A DNA stretch of 64,000 nt from HR10 sp964615335. Lineage in GTDB: Bacteria > Acidobacteriota > Blastocatellia > HR10. The stretch lies in NCBI GenBank assembly GCA_964615335.1, contig CAZTMT010000001.1, forward strand, positions 434,001-498,000, in the 5' to 3' direction. The notes beneath the pieces are model-generated. The model had not been told where the DNA came from, searched no databases, and was given only the letters and a program-made list of their open reading frames with translations. Each line of letters begins with the position of its first letter. Position 1 is the stretch's first letter. A program made the position numbers and the translations under genes. Positions 1 through 8,744 of this stretch are shown piece by piece.

Positions 1-892
1 GTCGAGGCTGTGGCCGATCCGCCTCGTCGCGCACGAGGATCGGGTGTCGGGGCGCCGTCGGGAGCGCCAGCTCTTGCGGCAGCGAGGCGAAAGAGGCGAG
101 CACCTGCACCAGCTCCTCTCGTGTCGGCTTTCGTTCGAAGGCGAGGGAGACGCATTCCAGATGCCCTTCGAGCGTGGGGACGCGCGTGCACTGTGCGCTG
201 ATCCGCACCGGGGAGAAGGCGAACGTCTCCCCTTCCCATCGGCCCAGAAGCTTCCGCGTCTCCGTCTCCACCTTCTCCTCCTCGTTCTTGATGAAGGGGA
301 TGACATTATCCACGACATCGAGCGAAGCGACTCCCGGATAGCCGGCACCCGAGAGCGCCTGCAGCGTCGTGACCATGACCTCGCGCAGACCGAAGCGATC
401 CATCAGGGGCTTCAGAACCAGTGTCAGGTGAATGGTCGTGCAGTTCGGATTGGTCACCAGGAGGCCGCGCTCCCATCCGCGCTGCCGGCGCTGATGCGAG
501 AGGGCGTGCAGGTGGTCGGGATTGACCTCGGGGATGATGAGCGGGACGTCCGGTTCCAGCCGATGAGCGCTCGCGTTGCTGCAGACGATGTAACCAGCTC
601 GCGCGAACTCCGGTTCCACTTCAGCCGCCACGTCAGCCGGCAGTGCGGAGAAGACGATCCGACAGGAAAGAGGGGGAATGCATTCTTTCACCCGCAGACG
701 CCGCGCGCGCTCGGGGATCGGCGTGGGCAAGAGCCAATGCACGACGTCTTCGTATCGGGCTCCCGCCGATCGGTCCGAGGCAGCGACCTCGGTGAGTTCG
801 AACCACGGGTGATTCTCCAGCAGAGCGATCAGGCGCTGACCGACGATGCCGGTGGCTCCCAGGATGCCGACGGGGATCTTCTCGCGACTCAT
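1..892 (-). CDS. asd: Aspartate-semialdehyde dehydrogenase, partial (C-terminus off the left edge)
   Basis: Reading leftward from ATG at 892 the protein begins MSREKIPVGILGATGIVGQR, a Rossmann NADP-binding start (GATGIVGQ). About 297 residues are visible with no stop before the window edge. The active-site motif NPNCTT places the catalytic Cys at about residue 151, as expected for the family. The enzyme reduces aspartyl-4-phosphate to aspartate semialdehyde in the cytoplasm, the branch point for Lys, Thr and Met. Motif spacing resembles the archaeal/USG-1-like subgroup, which is an inference from reading only. Its ATG overlaps the TGA of lysC (ATGA at 892-889), so the two are probably translationally coupled and read from the lysC promoter. 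Confidence 0.93.
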   Translation of the reverse strand, partial: MSREKIPVGILGATGIVGQRLIALLENHPWFELTEVAASDRSAGARYEDVVHWLLPTPIPERARRLRVKECIPPLSCRIVFSALPADVAAEVEPEFARAGYIVCSNASAHRLEPDVPLIIPEVNPDHLHALSHQRRQRGWERGLLVTNPNCTTIHLTLVLKPLMDRFGLREVMVTTLQALSGAGYPGVASLDVVDNVIPFIKNEEEKVETETRKLLGRWEGETFAFSPVRISAQCTRVPTLEGHLECVSLAFERKPTREELVQVLASFASLPQELALPTAPRHPILVRDEADRPQPR

Positions 893-2280
893 CGGATGAA
901 CTCCTTGTGAATGGCTCGTACGGCGTTGGCGCGATCGCGCTCGCTGACGACCAGAGAGATGTTGCGCTCCGAAGACCCTTGCGCGATGGCGATGACGTTG
1001 ATGCCTTCGCGTCCGAGCGCGGAGAACAATCGCCCGGCCACGCCTGGGGTGCCTCGCATTCCTTCGCCGACAGCGGCCACGATGGCCACGCCGTTTTGCT
1101 TCTCGATCTGACTGATATCGCCTTGCCGCCGTTCGCGCGCGAATTCTTCTTCGAGGGCGCGCCGCGCGCGCTCGGCATCCTTTTGCGGGACGACGAAGCA
1201 GATGCTCTGTTGCGAAGAGGCCTGGCTGATGAGCAGGACGTTGATGCCTTCGCGCGCGAGCGTATCGAAGACGCGCGCCGTGATCTCGGGCACGCCGAAC
1301 ATCCCGGCCCCTTCGACGGTCACGAGCGTGAGAGGGCCGATCGAGGTGATCGCTTTGACGATGGGATTGCTCGGTCGCGCGCGCGCGATGATGCGCGTGC
1401 CCGGAAAAGCCGGATTGAACGTGTTCTTGATGAGAATGGGGATGCCTTTCTCGATGGCCGGGAAGACCGTCTTCGGATGCACGACCTTGGCTCCGAAATA
1501 CGCCAGCTCGGCGACCTCGCGATAGGAAAGCTCGGGGAGCGATCGTCCCTCGGGGACGACTTTGGGATCGGCCGTCATGATTCCGTCCACGTCGGTGTAG
1601 ATCCAGATCTCGCGCGCTTGAACGGCCGCTCCGATGAGCGCGGCCGAGTAGTCCGATCCTCCGCGCCCGAGCGTCGTCGGGATCCCGTCGCGCGTGCTGC
1701 TCAAAAATCCCGTGATGACCGGGACGATGCCTTCCCTCACAAGGGGGAGGATGGCGCGGCGGCACTTTCGATACGTCAATTCCTTCAGCGGCGTCGCCGC
1801 CCCGAAGTGATCATCGGTGATGATGAACCTCTGCGCATTGAGGGCTCGGGCCTTCACCCCCCGCTCGGTGAGCACACCGGCCAGGATCTCCGACAGGAGA
1901 CGTTCGCCGAAGGAAACGACGGCATCCAGCGCGCGCGGCGTCGCCTCTCCGAGCAGACTCATTCCCATGAGGATGCGCGTGAGTTCCTCCGTGAAGCGCT
2001 CCGTGAGCGCGAGCAAACGCGCGCGCGCCTTCGGATCGGAGATCGCAGCTGAGATCGCCTGAGCGTGCCGCTCGCGAAATGTCCGCAGCTTCTCCTTCAG
2101 CTCTTGCTCCTTTCGCGCGATAGCTCCCTGCGCGGCCACAAGCAGAAGGTCTGTGATCCCGTTCATCGCCGAGACGACGACAATTGGGCGTCGCCTTCGA
2201 TGCTCCGCAACAATGGCCGCCACACGGCGCAGATTCTCCGCGCTCCCGACCGATGTCCCGCCGAACTTCATCACGATCAT
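889..2280 (-). CDS. lysC: Aspartate kinase
   Basis: The 463-aa protein starts MIVMKFGGTSVGSAENLRRV; KFGGTSVG is the N-terminal signature of amino-acid kinases. A second motif, GRGGSDYSAAL, lies mid-protein. The C-terminal third carries two ACT-type segments (around GPLTLVTVEGAGMFGVPEIT and GVAIVAAVGEGMRGTPGVAG), the usual site of lysine/threonine feedback. It phosphorylates aspartate in the first step of the Lys/Thr/Met pathway. The start at 2280 has GGAGGG a few bases upstream; an ATG three codons later is less well placed. A good promoter lies just upstream and asd follows with a 4-nt overlap. Length matches monofunctional aspartokinases; no homoserine dehydrogenase domain is fused. Confidence 0.95.
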   Translation of the reverse strand: MIVMKFGGTSVGSAENLRRVAAIVAEHRRRRPIVVVSAMNGITDLLLVAAQGAIARKEQELKEKLRTFRERHAQAISAAISDPKARARLLALTERFTEELTRILMGMSLLGEATPRALDAVVSFGERLLSEILAGVLTERGVKARALNAQRFIITDDHFGAATPLKELTYRKCRRAILPLVREGIVPVITGFLSSTRDGIPTTLGRGGSDYSAALIGAAVQAREIWIYTDVDGIMTADPKVVPEGRSLPELSYREVAELAYFGAKVVHPKTVFPAIEKGIPILIKNTFNPAFPGTRIIARARPSNPIVKAITSIGPLTLVTVEGAGMFGVPEITARVFDTLAREGINVLLISQASSQQSICFVVPQKDAERARRALEEEFARERRQGDISQIEKQNGVAIVAAVGEGMRGTPGVAGRLFSALGREGINVIAIAQGSSERNISLVVSERDRANAVRAIHKEFIR

Positions 2281-2309
2281 CGGTTTCCCTCCGCCCAAAG
2301 AAAGTTTTA

Positions 2310-2338
2310 ATTGTATCGTCACGGCCTTTTTCTGTAAA
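2310..2338 (-). promoter_or_regulatory. Sigma-70-type promoter for lysC-asd
   Basis: On the minus strand TTTACA (2338-2333) and TACAAT (2315-2310) are separated by 17 nt, about 30 nt before the lysC start. It faces away from the sigma-factor gene promoter at 2599-2626. Confidence 0.6.
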
Positions 2339-2598
2339 TCGAAGCTTCCGGTCCTCAGGCCTTCCCGGGCGAATCTCTGTCCGTTCGCGCGAGCCGACGA
2401 CATCTCGCGCGCCAGGGGCGCTCTCGAAATCGGTCTTGGCGTGCAAGAGCGAGGGGGAGATCGCATACGGCCGCAGGGATCTTAGGCCACTGCGTCCGGC
2501 TGAGCATCGGGTCCTGAGCGCCTCGCTCCCCTGTCGGAGAGGCCTGTCCGTTCCAGCTCTCATTTGGCCCCAGACGGTGGCTTCCTCAGACTCCCGGA

Positions 2599-2626
2599 TT
2601 GCGCGTGCGCAAGGAGGGCGTATAAT
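2599..2626 (+). promoter_or_regulatory. Promoter for the sigma/anti-sigma/CHAT/protease cluster
   Basis: TTGCGC (2599-2604), a 16-nt spacer and a perfect TATAAT (2621-2626) precede the sigma-factor ATG by about 70 nt. The -35 is weak and the -10 perfect. This looks like a housekeeping promoter, although a sigma-specific promoter elsewhere cannot be excluded. Confidence 0.5.
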
Positions 2627-2695
2627 GTCTCTCGGCGTGGAGGAGCCCAGCACAGGCGCGAAGCAGATGCTGGGCTCGGCTGCGGAGAGAGGGAG

Positions 2696-3268
2696 ATGGC
2701 GCGCTTCGAACATGCCGATGATGCGGAGCTGGTGCGCGCTTGTGTGCGAGGCGAGGCGGAGGCCTGGGAAGCACTGGTCGCTCGCTATGAGCGCCTCATC
2801 TACTCGATCTCGCGAGCCCATCGCCTGACGCCTGATGAAGCCGATGAGGTCTTCCAGTCGGTCTGCCTCCTCTTGCTCACGCACCTGGAGACGCTCCGAG
2901 ACCATTCCCGGCTGAGCGCCTGGATCGTCACGACGACCCTGCGGGAGTGTTGGAAGATCCGGCGGCGCGCTCGCGAATATGAGGATGAGGCCGATCCCTC
3001 CTCGCTCGCTCACCTTCCGGATCCGCAGCTGCTGCCGGATGAAGTGATCGAGCGGATCGAGCAGCAGCACCTGATCCGTCAGGGATTGATGCAGCTCCCC
3101 GAGCGATGTCGTCGTCTCCTGACGCTTCTTTTTTACGAAAAGCGGCCCTATGAGGAGGTCTCTCGCGAGTTGGGGCTTCCTCGGTCCAGCATCGGACCCC
3201 TTCGGGCCCGGTGTTTGAAGCGGCTGAAGAAGGTGCTTGAGTCGTTCGGCCTGTTTGCCGATCAGTGA
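2696..3268 (+). CDS. ECF-type RNA polymerase sigma factor
   Basis: The 190-aa protein starts MARFEHADDAELVRACVRGE. Region sigma-2 (about residues 20-90) holds WEALVARYERLIYSISR and an EVFQSVCLLL segment. Region sigma-4 (about 125-185) ends in a helix-turn-helix, YEEVSRELGLPRSSIGPLRA. There is no sigma-3 domain, which is the ECF (group 4) layout. The chosen ATG has a GAGAGGGAG Shine-Dalgarno stretch directly upstream; an in-frame upstream extension lacks one. The gene heads a same-strand cluster with a zinc-finger protein, a TPR-CHAT protein and a subtilase. From this context it probably redirects polymerase to those genes or to a regulon sensed by them; the target promoter is unknown. Confidence 0.88.
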   Translation: MARFEHADDAELVRACVRGEAEAWEALVARYERLIYSISRAHRLTPDEADEVFQSVCLLLLTHLETLRDHSRLSAWIVTTTLRECWKIRRRAREYEDEADPSSLAHLPDPQLLPDEVIERIEQQHLIRQGLMQLPERCRRLLTLLFYEKRPYEEVSRELGLPRSSIGPLRARCLKRLKKVLESFGLFADQ

Positions 3269-3356
3269 GGGACTCGGTCGCCGGGCGCGACCTTTTCGGC
3301 GAGCGGGTGTATTTTTCGCGGCTTTTGGGTCCTCTTTTAAAAGCGGGGGGACGAGG

Positions 3357-3977
3357 ATGCGATGTGGGGATTACGCACGTCTGGTCGCGTGGGTTTGTCA
3401 GGAGGTCTCCGAGGCCGAGCGGGCGCGCATTGAGGGGCATCTCCGGAGGTGTTCGGCCTGTCGGCGCGAGGTGAGTCAGATCGAAGCCCTGATTCATCTC
3501 ATGCAGACCGATGAGAGCGCCGAAGCGCCTCCGGAGGCGCGGGCGGCGGTCCTGCAGTTGTTCGAGAGGATCCGGGGGGAGGCTTCTTCCAGGATTCCAC
3601 GGTGGATCGCCTCTTTGGTTCGCGACACCTGGATGAGACCGGCTCTGGCTGGGGTGCGCGGCCCCGCAGAGATGACGCGCCAGTTCCTCTACCGGGGAGG
3701 GGGGTATGAGATCGCTCTCACGGTGGAGCCGGTTGAGTCGAAGCGGGTTCGCGTGATGGGACAGATCCTTCCTCTTTCGGATCAGCCGGAGGAAGTCGCC
3801 GGGCGCGATGTCTCTCTGTGGCGGGAGGAGAAGGAGGTTGCGCGGGGGAGGACGAATCATCTGGGGGAATTCGAATTCGCGGCGATCCCCGAAGGGATCT
3901 ACCAGTGGGAGATTCACCTTGAAGGAAAACAGGTGTGGATCCCGCAGTTGGACGCTCGGACAGGACTGCGCCGGTAG
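3357..3977 (+). CDS. Putative zinc-finger anti-sigma factor, soluble
   Basis: The 206-aa protein opens with a zinc-binding anti-sigma-type module: Cys3, Cys14, and the HLRRCSAC motif (His28, Cys32, Cys35). No hydrophobic segment long enough to cross a membrane is visible, so it is probably cytosolic, unlike many anti-sigma factors. The C-terminal part (about 100-206; RGRDVSLWREE, GEFEFAAIPEGIYQWEIHL) resembles a small beta-sandwich of the carboxypeptidase-regulatory type. The ATG at 3357 is preceded by a G-rich stretch and lies 88 nt after the sigma gene. Position next to an ECF sigma and the His-Cys-Cys motif support an anti-sigma role. Binding to the sigma factor is inferred. Confidence 0.7.
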   Translation: MRCGDYARLVAWVCQEVSEAERARIEGHLRRCSACRREVSQIEALIHLMQTDESAEAPPEARAAVLQLFERIRGEASSRIPRWIASLVRDTWMRPALAGVRGPAEMTRQFLYRGGGYEIALTVEPVESKRVRVMGQILPLSDQPEEVAGRDVSLWREEKEVARGRTNHLGEFEFAAIPEGIYQWEIHLEGKQVWIPQLDARTGLRR

Positions 3978-4011
3978 TTCGGCCACAGGGTGTGCGGAGC
4001 TTCTGGAGCAA

Positions 4012-6849
4012 ATGATGGCCTGCGCGACTCTGCCCGAAGCGCGCCGGCTGCTTCGGAGAGCGCGCGAGGCTGTGGATCTTCCTCTGTGCGAGGCTCTGAA
4101 GGCGCAGGTCGCGCGCGCGGTGCGGACCGATGTGAAGCAGGCTCAGAAGCTCGTCGCGCTCTGTCGGATCGTGGCGCGGCGCGTGCGCGATCCTCGAGCC
4201 CAAGCGGCGGCAGCGCACGCGCAGGCGATGGTGCTCGACAGTGCGGGAGACTATCGGCGCGCGCTCCTGTTCTATGGGCGAGCCGAACGCCTCTACGCGC
4301 AAGCGGGGGCTTGGCTTGAGGCGGCGCGTATCCGGCGCGCGAAGATGGGGGCGCTCATGTATTTGGGGCGCTATGCTCAGGCGCTTGAGGCGGCGCGCGC
4401 GGCCTACATCGTTTTCGCCGCGCATCGGCAGCACCGGTTGATGGCTGAGGTTTTGGCGAATCTGGGAGCGATCTATCACCATCTGGATCGGTATTGGGAA
4501 GCCCTCGCCTGTTTTCGAGAAGCCCAGCGAAAGTTGAGTCGGCACGGAGACAGCCTGGCACGCGCGCATGTGGAGTTGAATCTGGCGATCGTCCAGGCAT
4601 GTCTGGGGCAGGTCGAAGCCGCGCGGCAAGGATTCGAGTGCGCGCGCACACACTATGAGCGGCTGGGCCTTTCGCTGATGGTTGTGCAAGCGGAGTACAA
4701 TCGCGCATCGCTCGAGCTGGGGCTGGGGAATCTCTATGAGGCCTTGCGCCTGTTCGTGCAGGCGAAGACAGCGGCTCAGACTCTGGGCGAGCGCACGATC
4801 CCGCCTCTGTGCGATCTGGATCTGGCCGAGGTGTACCTTCACCTGAACGCTTTCGTGGAGGTGGTGACGTCAGCGGATTCCGCCCTGCGGGCCTTCGAAG
4901 CCGCGGCGATGCCCGCCGAACGGGCGCGCGCACGTTTGTTCCGGGGACTGGGACGCTTGCATCTCCATCAGTGGGATCGAGCGCGGGAGGATCTGGAACA
5001 AGCGCGCCAGGAGTTCTCAGAATTGGGGAACGAGGTCTCTGCTGCTTTGGCCGACTTCTATCTGGCTGAGCTCTTTCGGCAGCAGGGGATGTGGCATGAG
5101 AGTGAGTCTGCGGCCGAGCGCGCCTATGCCGTTTTCCACCGGCATCGGCTGGGGGTGAAGGCAGCGGCTGTTCTGCTCCAGATGGCCCTTCTGAAGGTAG
5201 CGCGCGGCAGCCCGATCCAAGCCCGACGCCTGGCCGTTCGGGCGCGCCGTCGGCTTCGACACCGTTCGGCGCCCTGGATGCTCTGGCGCGTGCATGCTCT
5301 GTGCGGACAACTCTGTGAGGCGCAGGGGCAACGACAGCGCGCCCGAGAGCACTATCAAGAGGCCGTGCGCGCGATCGAATCTCTCTCTGCTTGCCTCCCC
5401 GTGGATGAGTTGAAGGCCACCTTTCTGGCGGACAAGCTCGCCGTGTATCAGGCTCTCGCGCGCCTATCTGTGGAAGAGGGGAGGGAGGAGGAGGCCTTCG
5501 CCTACATGGAAGCGGCCCGAGCGCGCGTGCTCCGCGAGTCCTTTCAAGCGGCTGTTCTCCTGTCGGAGACGGCACAGACTTCTGTGGAACCGCCTGGGCG
5601 CTCGTCCCGACTCTGGGCTCGATGGCGGCGTCTGCGTCAGCAGTTGGATGCGGCTTACACGCACCTGGACCGCTTGCAGCGGAGCGGGCGGGTTCGTCAG
5701 GCGCAGATCGCTTCCTTCCAACAGGGGATCCGAAAGCGGGAGGCTGAACTGCAGCGGCTCCTGAGCCTGCTTCGATGGAAGGAACCTCCCCCATGGCCGG
5801 GGGAGAACCCGATCCATCCCTCCCGGATTCGGGCTGCGCTCGCTCCGGAGGAGATCCTGATCGAATATGTTCTGCTCGAGGGTGCGATGAGAGCCTTTCT
5901 CTTGGAGCGCGAGCGCTTTCGGCTGCTCGGTCCGCTCACGACCCCGGAGCGCCTGGAACCCCTGCTGGCCCGATTGCGCTTCCATGTGAATCAGCATGTG
6001 TTGGGCGAAGCCTATGTCCGTCGCCACGCGCGGACGCTTGCTCGGGCCTTGCGGGAGATCTTAGGTGCGCTCTACGGCGAGCTTCTCGCTCCGCTTCGAG
6101 AGGAAATTCGCGCCCGGCACCTCATTATCGTGCCCACGGGACTCTTGCACTACGTCCCCTTCCATGCCCTTTTTGATGGAACGGCCTACGTGATGGAGCA
6201 CTACGACGTCACCTATAGCCCGAGCGCGATGCTGTTCCGGTTCTGTCGGGAGCGGAGCCGGGCATCCCGGCCGGGGAGCGTTTCCGAAGGGGGAACACTC
6301 TTTGTGGGCGTCCCGGACGAGCGGGCCCCGCATATTGAGGACGAGGTGCGGCGGCTCGCACAGCTCGTACCGGAGGCCCGTGTGCTCGTGGGGGAGGAGG
6401 CGACGAGCACGCGGTTCCGCGAGGAGGCTCCGCGTGTTCGCCTTCTGCACGTGGCGGCTCATACCATCTTTCGCGCGGATAATCCGCTTTTCTCCTCGGT
6501 GCGCTTGTTTCACTCGTGGCTGACCTTTCACGATCTCTGGCAACTTCGCTTTCGCGCGGAGTTGGTCGTCCTGAGCGGATGTCAGACGGGGCTAGTGAGC
6601 CTCTCCCCGGGCGACGAACTGATGGGGCTCATGCGCGGTTTTCTCGCGGCCGGAGTGCCCTCTCTGGTCTTGAGCCTCTGGACTGTGCATGATGCCTCGG
6701 CCGCGGAGTTCATGGAAGTGTTCTATCGCCATCTTCTCACCGGGTGTCCGAAGCGAGAAGCTCTCGCCCGGACGTATCGCGAGCTGAAGGCGCGGTATGA
6801 GGATCCTTATTTTTGGGCTCCCTTCTTTCTGATGGGAAGTCCCGAATGA
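4012..6849 (+). CDS. TPR-repeat protein with C-terminal CHAT (caspase-like) peptidase domain
   Basis: The 945-aa cytosolic protein begins at tandem ATGs (4012/4015; GGAG at 4005-4008 favours 4015). Residues about 60-540 are helical repeats of TPR type (for example ALACFREAQRKL, AREHYQEAVRAIESL). A basic helical linker follows. The last ~280 residues form a CHAT domain: PTGLLHYVPFHALFDG, the His motif HVAAHTIF (His817) and the Cys motif LSGCQTGL (Cys857), then SLWTVHDASAAEFMEVFYRH. His and Cys form the catalytic dyad in CHAT/caspase-fold peptidases, so it is predicted active. TPRs usually act as sensing or scaffold surfaces. It follows the anti-sigma gene by 34 nt and precedes the subtilase by 13 nt. 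The substrate is unknown. Confidence 0.88.
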   Translation: MMACATLPEARRLLRRAREAVDLPLCEALKAQVARAVRTDVKQAQKLVALCRIVARRVRDPRAQAAAAHAQAMVLDSAGDYRRALLFYGRAERLYAQAGAWLEAARIRRAKMGALMYLGRYAQALEAARAAYIVFAAHRQHRLMAEVLANLGAIYHHLDRYWEALACFREAQRKLSRHGDSLARAHVELNLAIVQACLGQVEAARQGFECARTHYERLGLSLMVVQAEYNRASLELGLGNLYEALRLFVQAKTAAQTLGERTIPPLCDLDLAEVYLHLNAFVEVVTSADSALRAFEAAAMPAERARARLFRGLGRLHLHQWDRAREDLEQARQEFSELGNEVSAALADFYLAELFRQQGMWHESESAAERAYAVFHRHRLGVKAAAVLLQMALLKVARGSPIQARRLAVRARRRLRHRSAPWMLWRVHALCGQLCEAQGQRQRAREHYQEAVRAIESLSACLPVDELKATFLADKLAVYQALARLSVEEGREEEAFAYMEAARARVLRESFQAAVLLSETAQTSVEPPGRSSRLWARWRRLRQQLDAAYTHLDRLQRSGRVRQAQIASFQQGIRKREAELQRLLSLLRWKEPPPWPGENPIHPSRIRAALAPEEILIEYVLLEGAMRAFLLERERFRLLGPLTTPERLEPLLARLRFHVNQHVLGEAYVRRHARTLARALREILGALYGELLAPLREEIRARHLIIVPTGLLHYVPFHALFDGTAYVMEHYDVTYSPSAMLFRFCRERSRASRPGSVSEGGTLFVGVPDERAPHIEDEVRRLAQLVPEARVLVGEEATSTRFREEAPRVRLLHVAAHTIFRADNPLFSSVRLFHSWLTFHDLWQLRFRAELVVLSGCQTGLVSLSPGDELMGLMRGFLAAGVPSLVLSLWTVHDASAAEFMEVFYRHLLTGCPKREALARTYRELKARYEDPYFWAPFFLMGSPE

Positions 6850-6862
6850 GGGGGAGGGTGCG

Positions 6863-8686
6863 ATGCGGAAGATCCTCTCCAGCGTATTGTTGGTGGTCGG
6901 GATTCCCCTCGGTCACAGGGGAATTCTCCCGTCTTGGCCCGAGTCGAGAATCCCCTGCTGCTGCCTCGAGAGCCGCGCAATGGCAGATGAAGACGACGAT
7001 CGGCAAGAGGCGCAACGGAAGATTCAACGCGCGCAAGAGGCCATTGAGCGCGCGCAGGCGGCTATTGAGCGGGCGCGCGAGCAAGGCGCCAATGTCTCGG
7101 CCGCAGAGGCGAAGCTCCAGCAGGCGCAGGAGAAGTTGGCCGCCGCGCGCGCGGCCTTTGAGGCGGGGCAATACGAAGCAGCCCTCGAGCACGCCGAAGA
7201 AGCCGAGGATCTGGCCGAGGAAGCTGAAGAGCTGGCCCGTGAGGCGGAGGAGGATCGCTCGGATCGGCAGCGCGCTGCGGAAGCTCTTCAGGAGGCCGAG
7301 CAAGCCATGGCGCGCGCGCACGCAGAGATCGAGCGGGCGCGTCAAGCAGGGGCTGATGTTCGGGCGGCTGAGGCGAAACTCGCCGAGGCGAGCCGCAAGC
7401 TCGCGCGCGCCCAGGAGGCCTTCGATCGCGGGGAATTTCAACAGGCTCGGGAGCTGGCTGAGGAAGCTGAGGATCTGGCCGAAGAAGCCCAGGAGCTGGC
7501 CCGTGAGGCCACGGAGAAGGACGACTCCCGCCATGCGGTTTCCGACGAGGTCGTCTTTGAAGCCGCCGATCCCTCCCGAATCGAGGCGATCGCGACACGA
7601 CATGGCCTTCGAGTACTTGGGCGCATCGAAGGAACCGGGATCGCGCGCGCTCAAATCCCCCAGGGGACAACTCTTGAAGAAACTCTCGCCGCTTTAGGAA
7701 CCGATCCCGATGTCGTTCAAAGCGAGCCGAATTTCTTGCTGCACACGCCAGAAGTGGCGCAGAAGACGGTCATTTTCATTGATCAGAAGACGGTGATCTT
7801 CATCGATGGCTCTTCTCCGGCGGCCTATTTCGATCAATCGGCGGGGGAGCGTATTGGACTGGCGGCAGCTCATCGCATCGCCCGGGGAGGGGGTGTGACC
7901 GTCGCCATCATTGATACGGGTGTGGATCGCGGGCATCCGGCCCTTCGACATCGGCTCGCTCCGGGAATGTTCGATTTCGTCCAAGACGATGCTGATCCTT
8001 CCGAAGCGGCGGGAGGACTGGGTTTCGGACATGGGACGTTTGTGGCTGGGATCGTGGCCCTCGTGGCTCCGGAGGCCAAGATTCTGCCTCTGCGCGCGTT
8101 CACGGCTGACGGGACGAGCACGAGCTTCACCGTCGCCCGCGCCATCCGCTACGCTGTCGAGAAAGGAGCCCTTGTGCTCAATCTGAGCTTCGGCATGGTC
8201 GGTTTCTCGCGCCTCATAGACCGCGCCCTGGAAGAAGCGCGGGAGCGTGGCGTGATCGCCGTCGCCTCAGCAGGCAATGACGGGCGGCCACTGTCTCAAT
8301 ACCCTGCCAGCGATGAATCTGTGCTCGCTGTCGCCGCAACGGACGAAGCAGATCGAAAAGCGGACTTCTCCAACTACGGACGCCATGTGGATCTCTCGGC
8401 TCCTGGAGTGGGGGTCTACAGCGCCTATCCCGGAGCGCTCTTCGGCTGGGCGAGCGGGACGTCCTTCGCCGCCGCCTTCGTGAGTGGAAGCGCGGCCGTC
8501 CTCCTTTCCGCGCTGCCTTCTTTGAGGCGCGCTGGGAGTCGAGAGCGCATCATTCGAGTTCTGAAGAGTTCAGCCAGCGACATCCGAGGTGTGAACCCCC
8601 GCGCCTACTGGGGGAAGCTCGGAAGTGGAAGGCTCCATCTCGGGAATGCCCTCACTCTCCTGACACAAGGAAGCCAGAATCGGTGA
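6863..8686 (+). CDS. Subtilisin-like (S8) serine peptidase with duplicated coiled-coil N-terminal region
   Basis: The 607-aa protein has an N-terminal hydrophobic stretch (MRKILSSVLLVVGIPLG), likely a signal peptide. Residues about 45-220 are a charged coiled coil built of two copies of an ~88-aa unit (GA-V-AAEAKL ... EEAEDLAEEA-ELAREA). Residues ~225-295 resemble an inhibitor-type propeptide, followed by a perfect 8-residue duplication, QKTVIFIDQKTVIFID. The S8 domain has the full triad: Asp351 (AIIDTGVD), His390 (GHGTFVAG), Ser534 (GTSFAAAF), plus oxyanion Asn472 (ASAGND). It starts 13 nt after the CHAT gene with GGGGAGGG upstream, so it belongs to the same operon. It is probably secreted and self-processed; the role of the coiled coil is unknown. 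Confidence 0.87.
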   Translation: MRKILSSVLLVVGIPLGHRGILPSWPESRIPCCCLESRAMADEDDDRQEAQRKIQRAQEAIERAQAAIERAREQGANVSAAEAKLQQAQEKLAAARAAFEAGQYEAALEHAEEAEDLAEEAEELAREAEEDRSDRQRAAEALQEAEQAMARAHAEIERARQAGADVRAAEAKLAEASRKLARAQEAFDRGEFQQARELAEEAEDLAEEAQELAREATEKDDSRHAVSDEVVFEAADPSRIEAIATRHGLRVLGRIEGTGIARAQIPQGTTLEETLAALGTDPDVVQSEPNFLLHTPEVAQKTVIFIDQKTVIFIDGSSPAAYFDQSAGERIGLAAAHRIARGGGVTVAIIDTGVDRGHPALRHRLAPGMFDFVQDDADPSEAAGGLGFGHGTFVAGIVALVAPEAKILPLRAFTADGTSTSFTVARAIRYAVEKGALVLNLSFGMVGFSRLIDRALEEARERGVIAVASAGNDGRPLSQYPASDESVLAVAATDEADRKADFSNYGRHVDLSAPGVGVYSAYPGALFGWASGTSFAAAFVSGSAAVLLSALPSLRRAGSRERIIRVLKSSASDIRGVNPRAYWGKLGSGRLHLGNALTLLTQGSQNR

Positions 8687-8744
8687 CCGTTGGCTACCCT
8701 AACGTGAGATCAAACTCCAGTCCTCAAAGAGCCTGCCGCAGCCA

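Noticed and set aside
3808..4011. N-terminal extension of the CHAT protein into the anti-sigma gene
   Set aside because: The extension overlaps the anti-sigma coding region in another frame and reads as shadow; GGAG is placed before 4012/4015.
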